DNA of 64,000 bases from Ilex aquifolium (taxonomy: Eukaryota > Streptophyta > Magnoliopsida > Aquifoliales > Aquifoliaceae): contig OX637391.1 of assembly GCA_951799425.1 (NCBI GenBank), positions 48,145,069-48,209,068 of the forward strand, read 5' to 3'. Position numbers and translations under genes: made by a program. The notes beneath the pieces are model-generated. The model saw only the letters and a program-made list of their open reading frames with translations. It made no database searches and was not told where the DNA came from. Of this stretch, positions 1 through 12,235 are shown in pieces; position 1 is the first letter of the stretch, and the number at the start of each line of letters is the position of its first letter.

Positions 1-690
1 AGTGTATTAAAACATCCACATGAGCAAGAGATTTCTGAATGGTTCAGTGGCTTATACCATGTCAAATAATGACTTGAAGCAATAAAGGCCGGAAGTACAT
101 TGACTCATGCACCTTAGCTCTTGACAAGAGAAAACAACATTTGCATTGTCGTGTTCTAAAGTACGAACATACAACCAAAAGAAAAGGGAATAAGTGGATC
201 AAAAGTTGTTGTACAATAATTGTGATCCTTCTATAGTTTGCAAACCACAAGAGAATTTAGGAATAAAAACTATTATTTGGCCTACCAATGAAGACGCCAC
301 CAACATAGATGCTAGAGAAATTCATTAAACATTGAAGCCCTTAGCCTTGTTATGTCACCCTAACAAGTGCATAACATACATCCAACACAGCAAAAATAAT
401 CTACAAGAACTTATTTGTCGCCTACTTTGAATTTCTTTATAAGAGAAATTCACACAAGCTAAATGAAATACTTCTTACAGATAATCACAAAGTCATCAAG
501 CCCGTATAATAGCATTTGATGAAATAATGTAAAATTATCTTTTATCTAATTGAACATAGGCCAACATCATAGATGCATAATGCCAATTCGATGCACAACC
601 TGCAACCATCTCATATTTAGCTGAAACATCGCTACGAACGACCCATTAGTAAGTGTCGATACCAGCCTAGCATCCCATTTGTGTAAGAGT
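1..690. other. Unassigned AT-rich DNA
   Basis: I see no gene, RNA or repeat boundary here. Open frames are short, low in complexity and show no family motif. Confidence 0.5.
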
Positions 691-1490
691 TGTTCTCGTT
701 TGTGATGACCCTGTAACTTGTTTTGCTTAGCTTGTTTTGCGATTTATGCTTTGATTTTGTATTTGCAGGTAGTTTAGGTGTAAAGGTAGATGTGGAGCAT
801 CATGATAAGTGTTTTGTATGAGTTAGAGTTGAGGAAGATCCATTAGAAGTGAAGCCGGAGGCCTTAGACAAGAAATTCATAAATACAAGTTGTACCGGTA
901 GGAGGGTGCTAAAATGAAGAATCTACTGGTAGAAAAAAGACAATGTGTAAGCTACCGGTGGAGAAGTTAGGTTCTACCAGAAGAAAGGCTTTTTGGAATA
1001 GGTTCTACCGGTAGGTAGAAGGTGTTTCTACCAGTAGCAGAACTCTCTGGAATATGTTCTACCGGTAGTTGATCAATGTTTTACTGGTAGGTTGTTAAAA
1101 AAAATGTGGTTCTACTGGTAGGTATCAATGTTCAATCGGTAAGGCGACAACAGATTTGACTAAAAACTCTAATTTAAGTCTGATTTTGCCAAATCTTTTG
1201 AGAATTCTCTACCAATAGAAAACGGAGATATTTTAGGAGAAGATATTGAAGATCTTCCTTCCACACACCATAAATAGAAGGATTTGGAGGAGGGATAGAG
1301 GATCATTGAACTGCCTCTCTTTCTTCTTCTCTGCAACTCTTATCTAGTGCTTTTCTTAGTTTCTCTAGCAATCATACTTTAGTTTTATTCCTTTATCTTT
1401 GGTTTAAGAGTATTGTTCTTCAATTTTAGTCTATTCAATTTAGTGTAATTGACGTTGTTACAGTTATTTCAATACAATGTACTTTTACAT
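690..1490 (+). repeat. Possible LTR or LTR fragment with CTACYGGTAG cluster
   Basis: Between 892 and 1140 there are two perfect CTACCGGTAG palindromes (near 1005 and 1059) and at least six near copies such as CTACTGGTAG, CTACCAGTAG and GTACCGGTAG. Downstream lies a TATA-like ATAAATAG near 1271 followed by a CT-rich leader. The order (TTTGCAG-type start, palindrome cluster, TATA, pyrimidine-rich stretch) resembles the LTRs elsewhere in the window, but I could not find TG/CA ends with a target duplication, so the LTR call is inference. Confidence 0.35.
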
Positions 1491-3426
1491 TCAAATCCTT
1501 CTATTTATGGTGTGCATATGATTTAATGATTGAATAATTTCTTTCCGAAAACCAAATTGATTGGCCATATCCATTACTATTTGTATACAATTAGTTTTGG
1601 TACAAATAATAATTGGAGTCCCTGCAATCAATTGGATACCTAATTTTCCATCAATTTGTTTATCACCATAATCACTACTTTTGCATATCAAGATTTTTAC
1701 TGAACATCATCTATCCGAGGGAGTTTGATTATGAACTTGGATAAGTTATAGAATTAGTGTATAAATTTATGTTCCTAGGTGGGAAGAAATCCGAAAATTA
1801 TCTGGTTCTTCCTTTTATTGAATTTATCCTTAACTTAGTTGATTTCCAAAACTCTCAACTTCACAAAACTTTTTATTTTTATTTTCTTCAATCATCCTTG
1901 ATTACCAAAGATTTTCCTGAGGAAACGACCTTGAAATTTTGTTCTAAGTTACTACATGATAACTTTTCTTAAGCTTGGGAGCTACGTGAAAATCTACCCA
2001 TTTGAGGGCAAGCAAGGGACAATTGTTATTTAGTTAATGAAGCAAGACAAGCCAAACCAAGACAGGTAACTATGAGAGCTAAGAGACACTGTCATTTTTT
2101 TAAGAAACAACAAACAATAATGAAATCCACCAACTTGGATGGTAAAATGACAACAACAAGCTATGAAAAAAGTTGATTGGAAAATGAGAAAAACAAAAAC
2201 ATATTTCAAGAAGGACTAACAAGTGAACAATTGCACCCTAAATAACTTCCATCAATGTGAAATATAGAACTTATCCATAATACCATTTTTTAGAGTAGCC
2301 TTCTTAAACAAATATCTCTTTTATCCCAATATCAAGAAAAAAAAATCCAAATGTTGAAATGATAGTTAAAAAAATTATAACTAATAATAAATTTGAAAAT
2401 AGTATAAAATAATTGAATAGAGTCATAATTCAGAAAGTTAATTCGACGATGTCGAAGCAACGCAGCTCAAAAACATTCCTATCTTTGTTGGAAGTAATCA
2501 CATGGTCCTTCTTCAAGTATTTCTTTGTGAGATAATTAAGATGCTTGGAAAACATGAAGATAGGTGATCAATACATACTATCTCGAGTTTGAGGGCTTGC
2601 AGAATACAGTAGGTAAAGTAGCCAAAAAAAATGTCATAGAAAATAGATAAACAACAGAGAACTAAAGTAGGCACGTTATATAAAAAAATGCAAATTCCTC
2701 CCAAAATCACTAGACAACCCATCACAATACCACTCCTTTAGAGATTAATTGATTGCATGGAGATAGCATCATTAGTCACAATGCAAATATAGACTGATTT
2801 TGCATGATATGCTTGGGCGGAACAAAGATCATACTCCAACAACCTTTGCAAATCTCCTTCCCTACCAAGCTCAATCTCCTTCTCTATTGTTCTATCTATC
2901 AGAAATTCAATGACACTAAACATCTCATTCCTTACTACAATGTGTAAATATGTCAAAACTACGATGTTAATATGCATCAATAGAACTCAAAAGCCACAAA
3001 TTAATTATGAGCATGTGAAAAGGACCCAAATTATAACTGCTACATTGAATGTATATAGGATACTTATTGGTAGCAGAGAAGAAGAGGCAGATGGGGTGGA
3101 CTTCTTTGAATTCCTTAATTTAACAATTTTATGCATATATTTAATAAAGTGATGTATTCAATTAGTTTTGGTTACTTTGCAAGAGAGTTGTAATTTGAAA
3201 ATTAAATGGAGAATGATAATGTCGACATTATGTGTTTTATTAAGGCTATTATAGTCAATAGTTTTTTTTAGTTGACATTTTATATTAGTATCTATATTTG
3301 TACTACTCCTAAAAGTCTATACTACTCCTAAAAGTGACTTAACATGAAAAAATTTTCTTTTTCTTTTTTACCTTTCAAAAATCGGAAAAAGGCACTTGTG
3401 TTACCCAATTGTTCACTTTTGTAACC
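1491..3426. other. Unassigned AT-rich DNA
   Basis: No coding signal, RNA gene or repeat end was recognised. The frames of 60-80 codons present are consistent with chance. Confidence 0.5.
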
Positions 3427-4193
3427 GATATATCTAGTATTATCAGAACCGGACCAAACTAGTCGGTCAAACTGGTAAACCGGTGAACCCGAACCTAAGC
3501 TGATCTGGTTTACTAATTGGATCGCTTAAGCAAATGAACCGGGTGTAAACCAGAAAATCGACCGGTTTTGAAGAAAACCAGTGAACCGGGTGGGATTTTA
3601 AAACCGGGCGGTTCGAATTTTAAGTGATTAAAAAACCTTTTTTGGGCAATTTTCCCATAAATGAGATCCAGACCACTTCTGTCTCGATCTCTTCTCCACT
3701 AATCTCCACAATCCAGACGCACTTCAACCTTCATAGGAGAGATCTCTTCGGTCGTCTTCTCCAGATTTATTCAATCGGTCTCGATCTCCTGTTGAGCAAG
3801 CCTTTCTCTGTATGTGTGTGTGGATCTCAATCAGTCGTCTTCTCCTGTTTAGTTAACTTTATAGCCATGAATGGGGTTTTGCAGAGGGGGGAGAGAGAGA
3901 GAAAACATATGGCAGTGTTGAGGAGTTGTCCTTTCTCTCTTTTTGATTTTTTTGTGGCTTTCTGCTTTTGTGTACACTGAGTTGTCTTTTCTGTGTACAG
4001 TAACTCACTACCTAGTATACTGACACTAATTAGTATACACACAATGTATATATTGTGAATATATTTTATATTTTTTAATTAAATTATTTTATTTTTATTT
4101 TTTTATTATACGACCGTTTAGACCAATAAACCATTGACTCGGTTCCTCTGCCGGTTCGATATCCGGTCCGATTCTGATAACATTAGATATATC
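3427..4193. mobile_element. Non-autonomous DNA transposon (MITE-like) with ~29-bp terminal inverted repeats
   Basis: The left end (3427-3455) and the reverse complement of the right end (4165-4193) match at all but about three positions over 29 bases, beginning GATATATCTA and running into TATCAGAAYCGGACC. The sub-terminal regions are rich in CCGGTT/AACCGG words in both orientations, as in many plant MITEs. The interior holds a 118-codon frame from 3624 with no recognisable domain, so I do not call it a gene. I could not settle a target-site duplication. The superfamily is not assigned. Confidence 0.6.
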
Positions 4194-6480
4194 ACATTCA
4201 ATAAAGAATGTGGTTAAGATGTGAAAAGGCATTCACCAATATCCTCCATTGTCTTTTGTCCTTCCGTTCTCATCTTCTATTCTAACTAAAAGACCTTTTA
4301 TCAAGAAGACTCCTCTGATTCTCTATCTCTCCAAAAGTGAGCCTTAGCTTCATACTTTCATTTCCATTTTTTTTTAATCTTAGCCCTTGTTCTCCCTCTC
4401 ATCATGAGTCTCATGAGGATAGTTTTTCTATGGTACTATTGAGTAGTTTTTGTGCATGATGTATTTTCTTAAGTTGTATAACCTGATCAAGTAGTTTTAT
4501 TATCTAACTAATTTTTTTTCCCAAACTACATCTATGTAGCACGTATCCTAGGTATCCAATTGGATGCCACAAAAGAATTTAAAACTTACTCGGCTGAAGA
4601 TCATGAAAGTTTAGCTACTCATAACTTCTTTGCTATTTTGGTGCTTGCTGCTGGCAGTCTTGATTTCCCCTTTATATTTTCACCTTATACAAATATCATT
4701 TTTCTAATTTTTGTGACATAAAATTTCAACATGACTAGCATTACCTATGAGTTCTTCAACATTGTATCTTTTGGGCATATAATGGTTTCTTTGTGTACCT
4801 TGTCTTCCCCTTGGTTCTTTTTTTTTTTTCTTTGTTAATTACTTTTCTGCTGGCAGTATTCATTGTATTTTTGTGCAATACTTGTTGATTTGGGTGCTTA
4901 ACCTTACCCTGGTTTTTCTTGTCCTGTGCACTTAAATATAAAGTTATTCTCTTGTTGGATAAGACCTTCATCAAGAGTTTTGGATAATCTGATTGCGGAG
5001 TACCATGTTTTTCTAACAAAGACATCAAAGATCACTTTTATATGTTAGTTTTAAATTTTGATTCTTGTACATTTTTTTTCACCCTCTTTTATCTTCTCTG
5101 GCGATTAAGTGGGATTTTTATGCTCAAAACATTGTATATGTAAATCAACGGTTGAGAAGACATCATATCCATAATATTTTCTTAGACTTTTTTTTCCCTC
5201 TTTATTCTGTAGCTTTTGATTAAGAACTTTCATTCCATTGGGTTAAATAGCATGAAGACCTCAATCGGGAACCTTAATCCAATATTTTTAGATTAAGTCT
5301 TGTGTTCCAATTGGATAAATAAAAATTCTTAGAAAAAATGTAAAATGAGGGCATAAGTCTTCTCAAGCACTTTGTATTCTAAATTGATTGCAATAATAAA
5401 TAGGATAGATAGATGACGTTCAGAAAATCTTCATGGGGGTTGAACAAGCGAGCATAATTGTTTGAAGTTGAGAGGATTGGTATTTGTCATCAAGCTGGTT
5501 GTGTTGTAAGGTCTTAGTGTTGAGAATGGACACATGTAAAAAAAATGATTACATCATGTATAAGATAAGAATCTATTTATTAGGCTGCATTTGTTTTCAA
5601 TGTTGACTTCTTTTTTATTTTTTTTTATGAATTTTTTTTTTATTATTTTATCCTTCACTATGATTATTGTGTTACTTAAGCTTAAATTGACGTGCTACCC
5701 ATCCTCTTTTATGGTTTCTCTTTGTTAATTACTAAAAATAGAAAAGTAAGAAATATATGTTTTGAAATTACAATTGAGCTACTAAATAGATAATTAGAGC
5801 CACTGTTCTCTTTTTGTCGTGGTGGTTCAAATAAAAATAACGAAACTGTGGAACACGTGTGCTTTTGAAGTGAATGCATCAGTTTTGTTGTTGATGTGGG
5901 GTACATAATTTAGTAACCAACCATCAATTTTTACATGGGTTGAACTTTTGGAAAAACGGTTCATGGATTCAATATTTAATATTTTATCTTCAAATGACTC
6001 ACGTGCAACGTATGTGTGTATTAATTAGTAGATATAAATATAGATAGATATAGATAAATAATTTGAATAGGGCTTGAGAGAAAAAGAGTGATAGTTGATA
6101 GGAAAATAAATCCATAGCTAGATATTTCCTCGACATAGACTTTAGTCGAGGGGAAACTGCCGAATTATGCACGTTATGGTTGCTTAATATATTTAAAGTC
6201 AATTTAGTCAATTAAAAGTACTTTCTTACGAATTTCTCTCTTTAAATTGTAAAATAAAATTAAGTAATTATTTTCTCAGGAGTATCATGTTTATTCCTAA
6301 TTTTTTTTTATAGGAACCACAATTGAGGACAATTTAGGTAATTAAAGAATTTTCTTGGAAATTTAATTTTTTTTCAAACTATAAAGTTGAATTTTCTTAC
6401 GGATTTTTTAATGACTATCATTAAATCACTTTCCCTTTCATTTTCCAACTTTTTAAAACCAAACAAAACATAATCTATTG
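4194..6480. other. Unassigned AT-rich DNA
   Basis: This stretch contains many T runs and short frames. I recognise no gene, RNA or transposon boundary in it. Confidence 0.5.
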
Positions 6481-6800
6481 TTTATTTACAATGGATCCTG
6501 ATTTTTTTATGTACAAGGATATGTTACTTGATGATGATGGATTTAAGTCTAGGCCCCACTTCGAGTCCAAAGCCTCCAATGGGCTCCTAAAAGACAATCC
6601 AAGTGGCCCTTCTGGATGACATCTCTCATGTCTAGGCTGGACCACAACCTCGCCCCAGGAAAAGCCTAGGATCAACCAACCCAGACCATTGCCTACGTTG
6701 GCCCCCAATGAGCTCGGTGATCAGCGTCTTCTCGGGTAGTTGAGCTCGACACCAAGCTGACTCGATATAACCCAATCGTGCCACATGGACAGGAGCCGGG

Positions 6801-9800
6801 GTGATAGTGCACCGGCTTAGCGTAGATCCCAACTGTAAGCCCGTCAGGAAAAAAAGGAAGAGCTTCGTCCTAGAGAGACAGAAAACGATCAACGAAGAAG
6901 TGGCCAAATTGTTGCGAGCGAATGCCATTAAGGAGGTCGACTATCCGACCTGGCTAGCCAACGTGGTGTTGGTTAAAAAGGTCACGGAAAGTGGCGTCTA
7001 TGAATCGAATTCACAGACCTGAACCGTGCGTGCCCCAAGGATAGTTTTCCCCTGCCTAGGATTAACCTTATAGTTGATGCCACGGCAGGGCAGGAGCTTC
7101 TCAATTTCATGGATGCACCAAATCAAGATGGATCCTAACGACCAAGAAAAGACTTATTTTGTCTCAGAGCAAAGGATTCTTTGCTACCAGATCATGTCTT
7201 TCGGGTTGAAGAACGCTAGAGCCATTTACCAAAGGTTGGTTAATTGCATGTTCTAGGAGAAGCTTGGTTCAACAATGGAAGTGTACATCGATGATATGCT
7301 AGTCAAATATCTTAAATTCGAACTCCACATCCAGCATCTCCGCGAGTCATTCGAAATCATGCGCCAATACATGATGAAGTTGAATCTAGCCAAGTGCGCT
7401 TTCAGAGTATCGGCAGAGAAATTTATCGGGTTCATAGTCAACAGCCGAGGCATCGAAGCAAACCCAGAGAAGGTAAAGTTCGTCTTGGAAATGAAGTCAC
7501 CAGCTATCACTAGGGAAGTACAGCGACTCACTGGGAGAATTGCGGCACTCAATCAGTTTCTTTCACGCTCTAGTGACAAGTGTCAGCCATTCTTCAAGGT
7601 ACTAAAGGCCGCTTTCCAATGGGATGAGAAGTGTGAGGAAGCCTTCCAAGCCCTGAAGACGTACCTGGCTTCGCCTCCAGTGCTAGTTAGCCCGCGCGAG
7701 GGGGAAGTCTGGACCCTATATCTTGTCGTATCTGAATTCTCAGTTAGCACAGCCTTAGTAAAGGACAAGGAGAAGGTACAGAAGCCGGTCTATTTCTGCA
7801 ACAAAGCCCTCAGAGGAGCTGAAGAGAGATACCCCAAAATGGAGAAGCTCGTCTTGGCCCTCCTCGTCACCGCTAGAAGGCTAAGACCCTATTTCCAAGC
7901 ACACACCATTAAAGTACCGACCGATCAACCTATGAGACAAGTGTTGCATAAACCCGAGGCGCCCGGGAGATTGGTAAAGTGGGCAATGTAACTCAGCGAG
8001 TTCGATATCAAGTTCAAACCAGGGACGACAATTAAAGGCTAGGTACTCGCTGACTTCCTAGCAGAGTTCACCCCTTCATTCGAAGACCAACCGAAAAACC
8101 TTGATCTTGTCACCGATGTCACAACATGGAAATTGTACGTAGATGGCGCCTCAAATGCCCAGGGGGGTGGGGCCGGCCTTATCCTGACCTCACTAGAAGG
8201 ATATAGTCTTGAGTACACATTGAGGTTCAACTTCCAGGCCACCAACAATGAGGGCAAGTACGAGGCCTTTATAGCTGGCCTGAACTTAGCCTTATCAATG
8301 GATGCACAACAAATCATTATCCATAGTGACTCTCAGCTAGTAATCAGGAAGGTGGAGGAAGAGTATGCGGTCCGGGACAAAAAATGGCCCTATATATGAG
8401 AAAGGTACGAAGCCTCTTAAGAAGATTTATGGTCATTGAGCTCATCCAAATTCCCCGAGAAACAAATTATCGAGCTGACGCACTGGCTAAGCTAGCTACT
8501 ACAGCCCAACAAGATTTGCATGGAACAACACCCATAGAGGTCCTACTCGAGCTAATCATCCAGCTCGACGAGGATCAGGTCATGCCGGTTGATGAGACCA
8601 CGTCGTGGATGGATCTCATCATCTCTTTTCTACAAGACAAACACCTCCCACTCGAAAAAAAAGAGGCAGCTAAGTTAAAGAACAAAGCAGCAAGGTTCTC
8701 CATGGTGCAAGGTAAGCTTTACAGACGAGGCTTTTCTTTCCCTTTGTTGAAATGTGTCACAAAGCTCGAGGCATATTATATCTTGAGAGAGATTCATGAG
8801 GCCATTTGTGGGAACCACATCGGCGCACGAACTCTTGCCAGTAAAGCACTCTAGCAGGGGTACTTCTGGCCCACGATGGCGAAAGATGCTAAAAAGATAG
8901 TGAATAAGTGCCAACCATGCTAGATCCATGCGAACTTGCCGCACTGCCCCCCTAAGCAACTCACACCGGTTGTCAGCCCTTGGCCTTTCCAGAAGTAGGG
9001 GTTGGACATTCTAGGGCCTCTCCCAGTTCGTGTTAGGGCAATGTAAGTTCGTCATAGTCGTCGTGGACTACTTTACCAAATGGGTAGAAGCGGAGGCGTT
9101 AGCAAAGATAACCGAGCAGAAAGTGAAGAATTTTGTTTGGAAATCAGTAATCTTTCATTTCGGCATCCCAAGAGCGGTGGTTTCAGACAATGAAAAATAG
9201 TTTGACAATCCAGGATTCATAGGTTTCTGCGCGGAATTAGGAATTAAGAATTATTTCTCAACACCCGCACACTCGCAGTCAAATAGGCTGGCGGAAGGCA
9301 CCATCCGAACTATCAAGTTGGCACTAAAAACAAAACTAGAAGCTTCTAAGACCCAATGGGTTGATCACCTTCTGGCGGTGTTATGGGCTTATCAAACCAC
9401 TGTGCGGACTGCCACCAATGAGACCCCTTTCAGCCTTACTTATGGGACTGAGGCCATGGCCCTGGTCGAAGTTGGGCTTCCTTTGGTAAGGACCGAGCTC
9501 TTTGATCTCGAGCAGAACAATAGGTCTTTGCTCGTCAACCTCGATCTCCTGGATGAAAGAAGAGACAAAATGCTACAGTGGATCTTCTCTTATCAAAGGA
9601 ACACCGTGAGGTACTTCAATCGGCGAGTGAGGAGGAGAAACTTCAAGCTGGGCAATCTAGTCTTCAAGAAACTACTTCTAGCAAGGGAAGACCCCACACA
9701 TGGAAAACTTAGTCCAAATTGGGAAGGGCCATAGATTGTGAAGAGGGTGATCCGACCTGGAAACTACGAGCTGCAAACTGAAGAGGGTAAGGATCTGCAA

Positions 9801-9842
9801 CACTCTTGGAACGCAGATCATCTGAAGTGGTATTACCAATAG
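6801..9842 (+). pseudogene. Tat-type pol remnant: RT, RNase H, archaeal-type second RNase H, integrase
   Basis: The N-terminal reverse-transcriptase segment (6801-7022) contains HRLSVDPNCKPVRKKRK and WLANVVLVKK, a Tat signature. The catalytic box YIDD lies near 7281-7292. The first RNase H follows (to 7991). A second RNase H starts near 8128 with LYVDGASNAQGGG, NNEGKYEA and HSDSQLV, giving the expected D, E, D residues; this extra domain is diagnostic for the Tat group. Integrase zinc-binding and core regions run from about 8780 and the C-terminal part ends at the TAG at 9840-9842. The reading frame is broken many times by frameshifts and stops (for example near 6990, 7255, 7989, 8398, 8853, 8922, 8996 and 9732), so no functional polymerase can be made. 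It lies upstream of the tandem-repeat region and the antisense ORF of the same element. Confidence 0.85.
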
Positions 9843-9954
9843 GTTCATAAACAACAAGATGGTGTGAAAGTAGAAAAGTAATTGTAAACATCCAGTTCTC
9901 AATCAATGAAATTTTAAATTCTAGCCAACAAACTTGTACAATGGATGATTCAAG

Positions 9955-10548
9955 GGGTTTTTCAACTCCCCAAAGCTGTGAGCTATTCAGTCGCGTGACC
10001 TCAACTAGGCTTTTTAGCGCGTGACCTCAACTAGGCTTTTTAGCCTAAGAGCTTTTTAGCCTTCAAGGAGTTTCTCAACTCTCCCAAATCCGCGAGCTCT
10101 TCAGCCACACCACCTCAACTAGGCTTTTCAGCCTAAGAGTTTTTCAGCCTTCAAGGAGTTTCTCAACTCACCCAAAGCCGCGAGCTCTTCAGCCTTGCGA
10201 CCTCGACTAGGATTTTCCGCCTTCAAGGAGTTTCTCAACTCCCCCAAAGCTGCAACCTCTTCAGCCGCACGACCTCGACTATGTTTTTTCAGCCTAAGAG
10301 CTTTCAGCTCGGCTTTTCAGAATTCAAGGAGTTTCTCAACTCCCCCAAAGCTGCGAGCTCTTCAGCCGCGCGACCCCGACTAGGCTTTTTAGCCTACGAG
10401 CTTTTCAACTTGACTTTTTGCCCTCAAGGAGTTTCTCAACTCCCCCAAAGCCGCGAGCTCTCCAGCCGCACAACCTCGACTAGGCTTCCCAACCTAAGAG
10501 CTTTTTAGCTCGGTCCTTCTGCCTTTAATGAGTTTTCAACTCTCTGAA
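9955..10548 (+). repeat. ~100-bp tandem repeat array in Tat 3' untranslated region
   Basis: Seven degenerate copies are anchored by CTCAACTCNCCCAAAG-like words at about 9961, 10074, 10162, 10234, 10335, 10435 and 10535, giving spacings of 113, 88, 72, 101, 100 and 100 bases. Each unit contains self-complementary words such as AGGCTTTTTAGCCT and GAGCTTTTTAGCTC. Tandem repeats between pol and the 3' LTR are a known trait of Tat/Ogre elements and can seed satellites. Confidence 0.85.
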
Positions 10549-10648
10549 GGCGCACGCTATAGCAGGATTTTGAGTCTAGCAGCTCTCCAGATCAGGACGA
10601 CGACAAATAAAGAAAAACGAAGAATCAAAGGGAAAGGTCGTATTTTAT

Positions 10649-11331
10649 TTAGTAAAGTTTGAAATTATAAGAAACTTTGAAGGAAACTCTAGGATTTCCA
10701 ATCTTCAACTCTAGGACCTCTTCCCCCGGCTGCGCATTCTCCGCTTGCAACTGAGCATTCTCAGCCTTTAGCTCATCCTTTTCTTTCTCGGCCTCAAAAA
10801 GCTATTTTTTCAGCACCGCCTTCCCTAATGCTAGCTCTAGCTTGCCAGCTGTGAACCTCATCTCACAAGAAGAGGAGTCTGACAGCTGCGGGGACGAAGG
10901 ATCCCATTTTTACTTCCTCCTCCTCCTCAAATAGGTAGCAGTGTCCTCCTTTAGGCCAACTTGAGAAAAGTCTACGTCGACGATGAGGGGAGGAGGAGTC
11001 GGGACAGCAGTAGGAATAATAGTCGAGTTGGGACCAATACCGAACCGAAAAAGGTTCTGAGCTGTAACAAGGGTAGAGAAGGGAGCCACTTCAGCACGAC
11101 AAAGTCGGCAGACCCTGACAATCTCTTCAGGGGTGAATCCGGGACCATCTGCATTAATATAAAAACCGTTAAGCCTCGAAGTGGGAACGCTCTTCATTTT
11201 AAAAGAGCAAAACTGTTGTTTTTGTACCTTTATCTAGGATGTGCCCCTAAGAGCGAGGAACTCGGGAATGCTCAGACTGTGCTTTAGCAGACTCCTAAGA
11301 ATCCCCATAAATGAAGAAGAAACGCTGCAAC
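10649..11331 (-). pseudogene. Tat antisense extra ORF, C-terminal part, with coiled-coil tail
   Basis: Read on the minus strand, one frame runs from an ATG at 11197 to a TAA at 10649-10651 with two in-frame stops, at 10910-10912 and near 10803. The last segment contains KEKDELKAENAQLQAENAQ, an obvious heptad coiled coil. From 11331 to about 11220 on the minus strand there is QRFFFIYGD, a motif of plant retrotransposon extra ORFs, followed by further stops. This is the C-terminal half of a protein whose N-terminal half lies at 24546-25053; element A was inserted between them. Function is unknown; such antisense ORFs downstream of pol are known in the Tat lineage. Confidence 0.65.
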
Positions 11332-11596
11332 TGATTAACCCTAATTAATGCAAAATGTAATTAAATTAAAAGGTCAATTGTGTAATTAAATAAAGTTAAA
11401 CTAGTCAAAATAAATCTAATTAGGGTTAATGTGTGAATTAAGGATAATGCATTGAATGTTGTTCTTTTCAGGTTTTTATGCGTCAAAACGACGGGAGCCA
11501 ATTATCAAAGCATGGAGAGCAACTTATCAAAGCATAGGGTGTAAATTATTAAAGCTCAAAACAAAGGGAGATCAAAGTGTAAATCAAGATCTTCTT

Positions 11597-11777
11597 GATA
11601 TTTGTAATTAAATATCTTTTAGGATAAATATCTTTTAGGATATTTGTAATTAAATATCTTTTAGGATAAATATCTTTTAGGATATTTGTAATTAAATATC
11701 TTTTAGGATAAATATCTTTTAGGATATTTGTAATTAAATATATTTTAGGATAAATATCTTTTAGGATATTTGTAATT
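11597..11777 (+). repeat. 42-bp direct repeats (about four copies) upstream of the TATA box
   Basis: The unit, with words TTTGTAATTAAATATCTTTT and GGATAAATATCTTTT, repeats every 42 bases. Its place immediately upstream of the TATA box in U3 suggests enhancer-like repeats. The same block is at 23025-23205 in the 3' LTR. Confidence 0.85.
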
Positions 11778-11778
11778 T

Positions 11779-11822
11779 GGATGCCTATAAATACCCCCCT
11801 TGGGGGCTTGTAATGGGCATCC
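11779..11822 (+). promoter_or_regulatory. LTR A core promoter: TATA box inside an inverted repeat
   Basis: TATAAATA (11786-11793) is followed by a C6-TT-G5 hairpin and the whole is framed by GGATGCC (11779-11785) and GGCATCC (11816-11822). Transcription of element A is expected to start shortly downstream. The 3' LTR has the same sequence at 23207-23250. Confidence 0.7.
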
Positions 11823-11940
11823 TTCTCTTGTTTCATTTTTCTTGTAAAGAACATTTCTTCCTAGTGGAAAACACTCCAAAGGTCTTGAATCTTTTTCTTG
11901 AATCATCTTTCAAGTATTATTGCTTTATTTACTTTCTTGA

Positions 11941-12235
11941 GTTATTGTTTTCTTTTTATTAGATCTTGGTTGTGAATTAAACACCAAGAAGTTATTGTTT
12001 TCTTTTATGTTTTAGATCTTGGTTGTGAATTAAACACCAAGAAGTTATTGTTTTCTTTTATGTTTTTATTATATCTTGGTTGTGGATTAAACACCAAGAA
12101 GTTGTTGTTTTCTTTTTATTAGATCTTGGTTGTGAATTAAACACCAAGAAGTTGTTGTTTTCTTTTATGTATTATCATCTCTTGGTTGTGGATTAAACAC
12201 CAAGTATTTATTGCTTTCTTTTAATTTAAGTATTG
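11941..12235 (+). repeat. Five 50-57-bp repeats with a 7-bp stem each, in R/U5 of element A
   Basis: CTTGGTTGTG words occur at about 11965, 12018, 12075, 12125 and 12181. In most copies TCTTGGT pairs with ACCAAGA across about 12 bases. The repeats would be transcribed, so the RNA leader can fold as serial hairpins. Confidence 0.8.

Larger units (their letters stand above)
6770..11331 (+). mobile_element. Decayed Tat-lineage Ty3/gypsy retrotransposon, left part (pol to antisense ORF)
   Basis: The order is pol (RT, RNase H, second RNase H, integrase) on the plus strand, then a tandem-repeat 3' untranslated region, then an ORF on the opposite strand. This order and the second RNase H are typical of the Tat/Retand group. 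The 5' LTR, gag and protease are not visible, so the element is truncated at its left end. At 11331 it is cut by the insertion of Athila element A and resumes at 24546; the flanking GCAAC on both sides proves continuity. Confidence 0.8.

Noticed and set aside
3624..3980. 118-codon frame inside the inverted-repeat element
   Set aside because: It has low complexity and no recognised motif, and non-autonomous elements rarely code.
9955..10548. CRISPR-like array
   Set aside because: Units vary in spacing, spacers are not unique, and the setting is a plant retrotransposon 3' region.
11549..11854. 101-codon minus-strand frame with repeated ILKDIYPKRYLITN
   Set aside because: It is created by the 42-bp direct repeats in the LTR of element A (also at 22977-23282) and is not a gene.
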